From NCBI GenBank assembly GCA_020025915.1, contig JAHHRH010000027.1:1-19103 (forward strand): a DNA stretch of 19,103 nucleotides. Reading direction: 5' to 3'. Positions 15,152 to 19,103 of this stretch are shown here, piece after piece; within the stretch, counting starts at the first letter, position 1, and each line of letters opens with the position of its first letter. The position numbers were made by a program, and so were the translations under genes. The notes beneath the pieces were generated by a model. The model worked only from the letters and a program-made list of their open reading frames with translations, ran no database searches and had not been told where the DNA came from. The stretch is from Sutterella sp. (GTDB taxonomy: Bacteria > Pseudomonadota > Gammaproteobacteria > Burkholderiales > Burkholderiaceae_F).

Positions 15152-16333
15152 ATGACCTGGCTAACCCGTCTTTATCAAAAATCCGTGTTTAACGCGGTGG
15201 AACTCACACGAGCTGATGCGAGTGTAATTAAAGCACTTGCGATTTTGATGATCGTGGCTCACAACTACTTCCATCAAGTGAAGCCATTCCCTGGTGAAAA
15301 CGAGATGGCTTTTCATGCTGAGACCTTCTGGAATATGGTCTTTCAGATTGCAGAGCATCCTTTTGATGCGTTTCATCCGATCGCCTCATTCTTTGGACAC
15401 TATGGTGTCCACATCTTCCTCTTTATGTCGGGGTATGGCCTGACGAAAAAAGCGCTTGGTTACGTCCAAAAGCACGGCGGTATTGGTTGGCTCGATCTCT
15501 ATAAGGTGTCTTTGAACCAGATCGCAAAGATTGTGTCTTTGACACTTGTCGGTGTATCAATCCTTTGCCTCTATAAATACATTGCTTGGGGTACGTTGCC
15601 TGGTACGGAATTCTTCACGAAGTATTTGGTGTTTTTAACTTTTACGGAGAACTTGCGTCCTGGTGACTTTGGTTACTTTGTGAGTGTTTGGTGGTTCATG
15701 GCGTTGATTGTGCAGTTTTATCTGCTCTTTCCGATCATCTTCAAAGGACTTTCTCGTCATGCCTATTTGACACTCTCTATGGGCATGGTCTGCCAGTTAT
15801 TGGCTGTGTCGATCTATGAGCCATTACTCGAAGAACATGTCCTTGTTTACGCAACGCCTTTGGGACAGATGCTTCTCTTTATGTTGGGTGGCTACTTAGC
15901 CATGGGACGACGTTTGAGCCGTTGGATCGTGTTGCCCTTAGTCATTGTGTTGCCTCTTACATTTATTGATCCTAACTTTTTCCACCTGAGCTTCGTGGCT
16001 GTGACGGTTTTTTTGATGCTTGCTTACGGGTTATTGCGTGAACGGTTGATCGCATCAAAGACCTTGTTGTGGATTGGTGGTATATCAATGTTTATCTACA
16101 TCGTGCACGGTGATTTACGTTGGCAGGTTATTCCTGTTGTCAATGAAGCACAGAACATTTGGCTCTCGTACATCATGTTCTTTGGGTATGTGGCTGAAGT
16201 CTTTATCTTCGCGATCTTAGCCAAATGGTTGGCGAGTGCGACAAGAATCATGCGCCTTCAGCCTTTCAAGGTGAAGCCTAAGGCTTCAATGAATGGATGC
16301 GTGCCTACGGTCTTAAAGCCTACAGAGGCTTAA
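15152..16333 (+). CDS. acyltransferase family 3 membrane protein
   Basis: This 393-residue protein has about ten hydrophobic segments and the features of acyltransferase family 3 (OafA/YrhL type): an N-terminal segment KALAILMIVAHNYFH with the likely catalytic His37, and a second conserved helix with GVHIFLFMSGYGLTKKA (about 90-108). Members move acyl groups from a cytoplasmic donor onto sugars, lipids or peptidoglycan outside the inner membrane. The acceptor here is unknown; a surface polysaccharide or lipopolysaccharide modification is the usual role. GGGGAT sits 6 bases before the ATG. The gene is alone between cysE and the convergent glnD and shares a terminator with the latter. There is no partner gene to narrow the substrate. 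Confidence 0.82.
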   Translation: MTWLTRLYQKSVFNAVELTRADASVIKALAILMIVAHNYFHQVKPFPGENEMAFHAETFWNMVFQIAEHPFDAFHPIASFFGHYGVHIFLFMSGYGLTKKALGYVQKHGGIGWLDLYKVSLNQIAKIVSLTLVGVSILCLYKYIAWGTLPGTEFFTKYLVFLTFTENLRPGDFGYFVSVWWFMALIVQFYLLFPIIFKGLSRHAYLTLSMGMVCQLLAVSIYEPLLEEHVLVYATPLGQMLLFMLGGYLAMGRRLSRWIVLPLVIVLPLTFIDPNFFHLSFVAVTVFLMLAYGLLRERLIASKTLLWIGGISMFIYIVHGDLRWQVIPVVNEAQNIWLSYIMFFGYVAEVFIFAILAKWLASATRIMRLQPFKVKPKASMNGCVPTVLKPTEA

Positions 16334-16347
16334 GTCAAGAAGCTATG

Positions 16348-16381
16348 ACGGGATGGTTCACATAGAAGCCATCCCGTTTTT
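16348..16381. terminator. bidirectional terminator between acyltransferase and glnD
   Basis: ACGGGATGG (16348-16356) and CCATCCCGT (16369-16377) form a perfect 9-bp stem followed by TTTT on the plus strand. It begins 15 bases past the acyltransferase stop and lies just beyond the end of glnD, so it can serve both convergent genes. Confidence 0.85.
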
Positions 16382-16394
16382 ACAATGAGTCGCC

Positions 16395-18980
16395 TTAGGA
16401 TTTCGGTGGCGTAACAGCTTCAACAAGATCCGTTTCGAGTTTTAACAAGGTTTCATCGTCCGAGAGCGTAGGACTATCAATCAAGAATACGTCCTCAGCA
16501 CGTTCGCCGAGTGTGGCAATGCGTGCTGTTTGTAGATTAATGCCGTAGCGTGCCAAGACTTCAGAAATGCTATAGAGAAGTCCAGGGCGATCGGTACAAA
16601 TGACATTAAGAATCCAAGCACGTCCACTTTCATCAGGGACGGTGGTGACCATAGTGCGCGTTGGAAAGTGTTTGGAGCGACGTGAGAGTTTGCCTTTGGG
16701 TGCTACGGGTAAAGGCTTGTCGGACGTTAATAGTGTCAACAAGTCTTTTCGGATTTTAGCGTCAAGCATCTCTGGATCGTCACGTTCATAACGATCGGTG
16801 ACAAGGAAGGTGTCGAGCGCCCAACCGTGATGCGTGGTATGTACGCGCGCATCAATGACCGAAAGTCCGCATTTACCTAAAGCAGCGACCGCGCGCAAGA
16901 AAAGATCTTTGCGGTCGGGGAGGTACAAAAGGATCAAAATACCACCCATGCGTTTGCTACGTTTGACCTCAACAATAGGATCTGGTGTACGAATGTGTTG
17001 GGCAAGCGTCTGTGTGTGCCAGGCAATCTCTTCAGGTGTGTGACGCATGAAGTAGACGACATTGAGTTCTTGCCAGAAGGCTTCTCGGTCTGAGTTAGAG
17101 ACTTGCGTACCTAAGAGATCTAGCGCTCTCGTTTTACGTTCAATGAGCGTGTGTTCGGTAGACACGGCGCTATCTTTGCCCGTCATCATGGTTAGCGTGG
17201 CGCGATATAGCGCTTCAAGCAGTTGTGCTTTCCAAGGCGTCCATACTTTGGGACTTGTAGCGCGAATGTCAGCTACTGTCAATAAATACAGCGCATCGAG
17301 TCGCTCTTTGGTTTTAACGACTTCTAAAAAGCCTTTCACCACATCAGGGTCAGAGATGTCTTTCTTTTGAGCGGTTTGGCTCATGGTGAGATGCTCTCGA
17401 ACCAAAAAAGCGACGAAGTCGGTTGTGGTTTGGTTTAATCCAAAGCTTTGACAAAATTGCGTGACCTTGTCTGCGCCAATCTCTGCGTGCTGCCCACCTA
17501 AACCTTTACCAATGTCGTGATAAAGCCCGGCGAGTGTTAAACGCCAATTGTCGGACAATTCACTCATAATCTGTGCGCAAAACGGATATTCATGGGCAAA
17601 TTCGCTTCGCGCAAAACGACGGATATTTCGTACGACGCGTAACGTATGTTGGTCGACAGTGAAGATGTGATAGAGGTCGTGCTGCATCTGTCCGACAATT
17701 TGCCTAAATGGTGGTAAGAAGCGACCGAGCACATCCCACATATTCATGAGTTTGAGGGAGTGGTATGTTCCTTTGGGCATTCGGAGAATGTCCAAAAAAG
17801 TTTGCTGATGAATGGGGTTATGCCGATAAGCCTCATCAATGCTGGGTGACGCATGCCAAAGTGCACGTAACAATCGAGTCGATAAACGCGTAAGTTCAGG
17901 ATGAGAGTGGTAGACGTAAAAGAGTCGCAAAATGGCGTTAGGATCAGACTCAAAGACATTGTCGTTCACAATATCCATCTCGTCCCCACGCGCAACAAAG
18001 GCACGTTCAAGGGGAACAGGGTTGACATTGTCATAACTCCCAAAGAGGCGGTCAGCGATGGCTTGAAGTTGAATCACAGACATCTGTACGACCGCTTTTG
18101 CATTGAGATAATAGCGTTTCATTAACGCTTCAGAAGGGCGCAGTTGTTGGGTTTTGGTGTAGCCAAGCGACTTCGCGAGTTCTTCTTGTACGTCAAATAA
18201 CAAGCGGTTTTCTGCGCGTTTTGTAATGAGGTGCAAGCTAATGCGTAGGGTTTCGAGATGTCTCGCACAGGCCATTAAAGTGTGCATTTCGCGCTCGGTA
18301 ATGAGTCCTGCGGTTTTCATGTCTGTGACGGATTCTGCGACGCTGGCTGCTTGAGCGCACCATAAAAAGACTTGTAAGTCGCGTAAGCCTCCTGGACTTT
18401 CTTTGAGATTGGGTTCAAGCGAATAGGGAGTGTCTTCAAATTTTTGGTGTCGACGAGCGAGCTCGAGCATTTTGTCTCTGAAGAAACGTCGAGCGTCAAG
18501 TGTTTCCATAAAGCGTTGACGGGATTGGGTATAGAGCGCTGTATTACCCCATAAACAACGACTTTCTAAATAAGTCGTGGCAATGGAGACGTCATTAGTG
18601 GCCTCAGACAAAAAAGACGATACGCTACGAACTGAAGCGCCAACGGTGAGACGTAGCTCCCAAAGTTGGGTCACGAAAGCACTGATCTTTTCTTGAATCT
18701 CGGTATGCTCTGAACATTCATCAGTCGTGAGGACTAAAAGGTCAATGTCTGAAAATGGAAAGAGCTCAGCTCGACCGTAGCCACCGACAGCAATGATTGC
18801 GATGTCAGAACTAGGTAACGCATGGAGGGCAATCATTGACCGAATCGCCTGATCCAATACGGCGGTGTGCGCACGTAAATACGCTTGAGGGTCGTGATTG
18901 GCTTCCCAAAGGCTAGCGAGTCGTTGACGTTCTTCTTGAAATTGAGTGCAGATTTGGGTAAGCGTGCTAGGCATAGACAT
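16395..18980 (-). CDS. glnD: [protein-PII] uridylyltransferase / uridylyl-removing enzyme GlnD
   Basis: This 861-residue sensor of nitrogen status adds UMP to PII proteins when glutamine is low and removes it when glutamine is high, which tunes glutamine synthetase and NtrBC. All four domains are present in the usual order: nucleotidyltransferase with GGYGRAELFPFSDIDLL (about 66-82, metal-binding D78 and D80), a linker domain with ESPGGLRDLQ (about 193-202), an HD domain for UMP removal (QHTLRVV at about 443-449 and YHDIGKG at about 486-492), and two C-terminal ACT domains for glutamine sensing (about 680-755 and 788-855, with TDRPGLLY). Length is normal. Its ATG lies about 70 bases downstream of the putative group II intron end. 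Confidence 0.96.
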   Translation of the reverse strand: MSMPSTLTQICTQFQEERQRLASLWEANHDPQAYLRAHTAVLDQAIRSMIALHALPSSDIAIIAVGGYGRAELFPFSDIDLLVLTTDECSEHTEIQEKISAFVTQLWELRLTVGASVRSVSSFLSEATNDVSIATTYLESRCLWGNTALYTQSRQRFMETLDARRFFRDKMLELARRHQKFEDTPYSLEPNLKESPGGLRDLQVFLWCAQAASVAESVTDMKTAGLITEREMHTLMACARHLETLRISLHLITKRAENRLLFDVQEELAKSLGYTKTQQLRPSEALMKRYYLNAKAVVQMSVIQLQAIADRLFGSYDNVNPVPLERAFVARGDEMDIVNDNVFESDPNAILRLFYVYHSHPELTRLSTRLLRALWHASPSIDEAYRHNPIHQQTFLDILRMPKGTYHSLKLMNMWDVLGRFLPPFRQIVGQMQHDLYHIFTVDQHTLRVVRNIRRFARSEFAHEYPFCAQIMSELSDNWRLTLAGLYHDIGKGLGGQHAEIGADKVTQFCQSFGLNQTTTDFVAFLVREHLTMSQTAQKKDISDPDVVKGFLEVVKTKERLDALYLLTVADIRATSPKVWTPWKAQLLEALYRATLTMMTGKDSAVSTEHTLIERKTRALDLLGTQVSNSDREAFWQELNVVYFMRHTPEEIAWHTQTLAQHIRTPDPIVEVKRSKRMGGILILLYLPDRKDLFLRAVAALGKCGLSVIDARVHTTHHGWALDTFLVTDRYERDDPEMLDAKIRKDLLTLLTSDKPLPVAPKGKLSRRSKHFPTRTMVTTVPDESGRAWILNVICTDRPGLLYSISEVLARYGINLQTARIATLGERAEDVFLIDSPTLSDDETLLKLETDLVEAVTPPKS

Positions 18981-19049
18981 ATCGATGAAAGTCCCATCAA
19001 TTGACGTGGCTAATGAGTATCAGTATACGTATGAGTTTTAAGAAGAAGA

Positions 19050-19103
19050 ATCGAGTAGGAGGCGGGGAATTATTCCACGCCGTCCTCTCACACCACCCAC
19101 CGT
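19050..19103 (-). mobile_element. 3' end of a group II intron (cut by window edge)
   Basis: Read on the minus strand, the window's last bases begin with ACGGTGGGTGGTGTGAGAGG, which resembles the 3' arm of intron domain V and the following linker. Next comes a stem of about 12 bp (GGACGGCGTGGAAT with ATTCCCCGCCTCC) with a small loop, as in domain VI, and then TACTCGAT, a common 3' end of bacterial group II introns. The splice boundary would be at about 19050. The rest of the intron, including any reverse transcriptase gene, lies beyond the window. It would be inserted on the glnD strand, in its upstream region. The identification is by motif memory and is not certain. Confidence 0.6.

Noticed and set aside
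1..19103. CRISPR arrays and tRNA genes
   Set aside because: I saw no regularly spaced repeats and no tRNA-like T-arm sequence in the intergenic regions.

Overview
The window looks like chromosomal DNA of a betaproteobacterium of the order Burkholderiales, with Sutterellaceae (Sutterella or Parasutterella type) as my best guess. That guess rests on the look of the MutS, SuhB, TrmJ, CysE and GlnD proteins and the medium base composition. No ribosomal marker long enough to place it is present. Nearly all the DNA is explained by housekeeping genes in short, independent units, most closed by an obvious hairpin terminator. The exception is an accessory patch at about 5.9-10.2 kb.

Layout. Bases 1-42 are the 3' end of a 5S rRNA, so the window starts at the tail of an rRNA operon, followed by its terminator. 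Bases 98-343 have no protein gene but hold a promoter-like site, a palindrome, two small hairpins and a strong terminator, which together suggest a possible small RNA. Then, on the minus strand, come a FadR/GntR-type regulator with a palindrome over its own promoter, mutS (mismatch repair) and suhB. trmJ (tRNA 2'-O-methyltransferase) runs divergently from suhB. Further right are two overlapping MsbA-like ABC exporters (minus), divergent from cysE (plus), then a membrane acyltransferase (plus), and glnD (minus), convergent with the acyltransferase. The last 54 bases look like the 3' end of a group II intron on the minus strand, just upstream of glnD.

The accessory patch lies between the convergent trmJ and ABC exporter genes. 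From left to right it contains: an IS1634-family transposase broken by an in-frame TGA and a 16-bp tandem duplication; a possible scrap of another transposase; a displaced second copy of the last 24 codons of the neighbouring ABC exporter gene; a two-gene Septu-like anti-phage module (ptuA ATPase and ptuB HNH nuclease, overlapping by 8 bp, clearly A+T-richer than the flanks); a hairpin-rich leader; and a relic of a second, different IS1634-family transposase.

The most informative observation concerns the displaced exporter tail. Over an 18-codon block it encodes the identical peptide but has six differences, all synonymous third-base changes. It therefore diverged while still part of a working gene. 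Together with a look-alike terminator on each side of the patch, this suggests that the defence module arrived with DNA carrying a replacement 3' end for the exporter gene, by homologous import from a relative or by an integrase-type element since lost. The Septu family itself is known; the insertion scar is what I would follow up.
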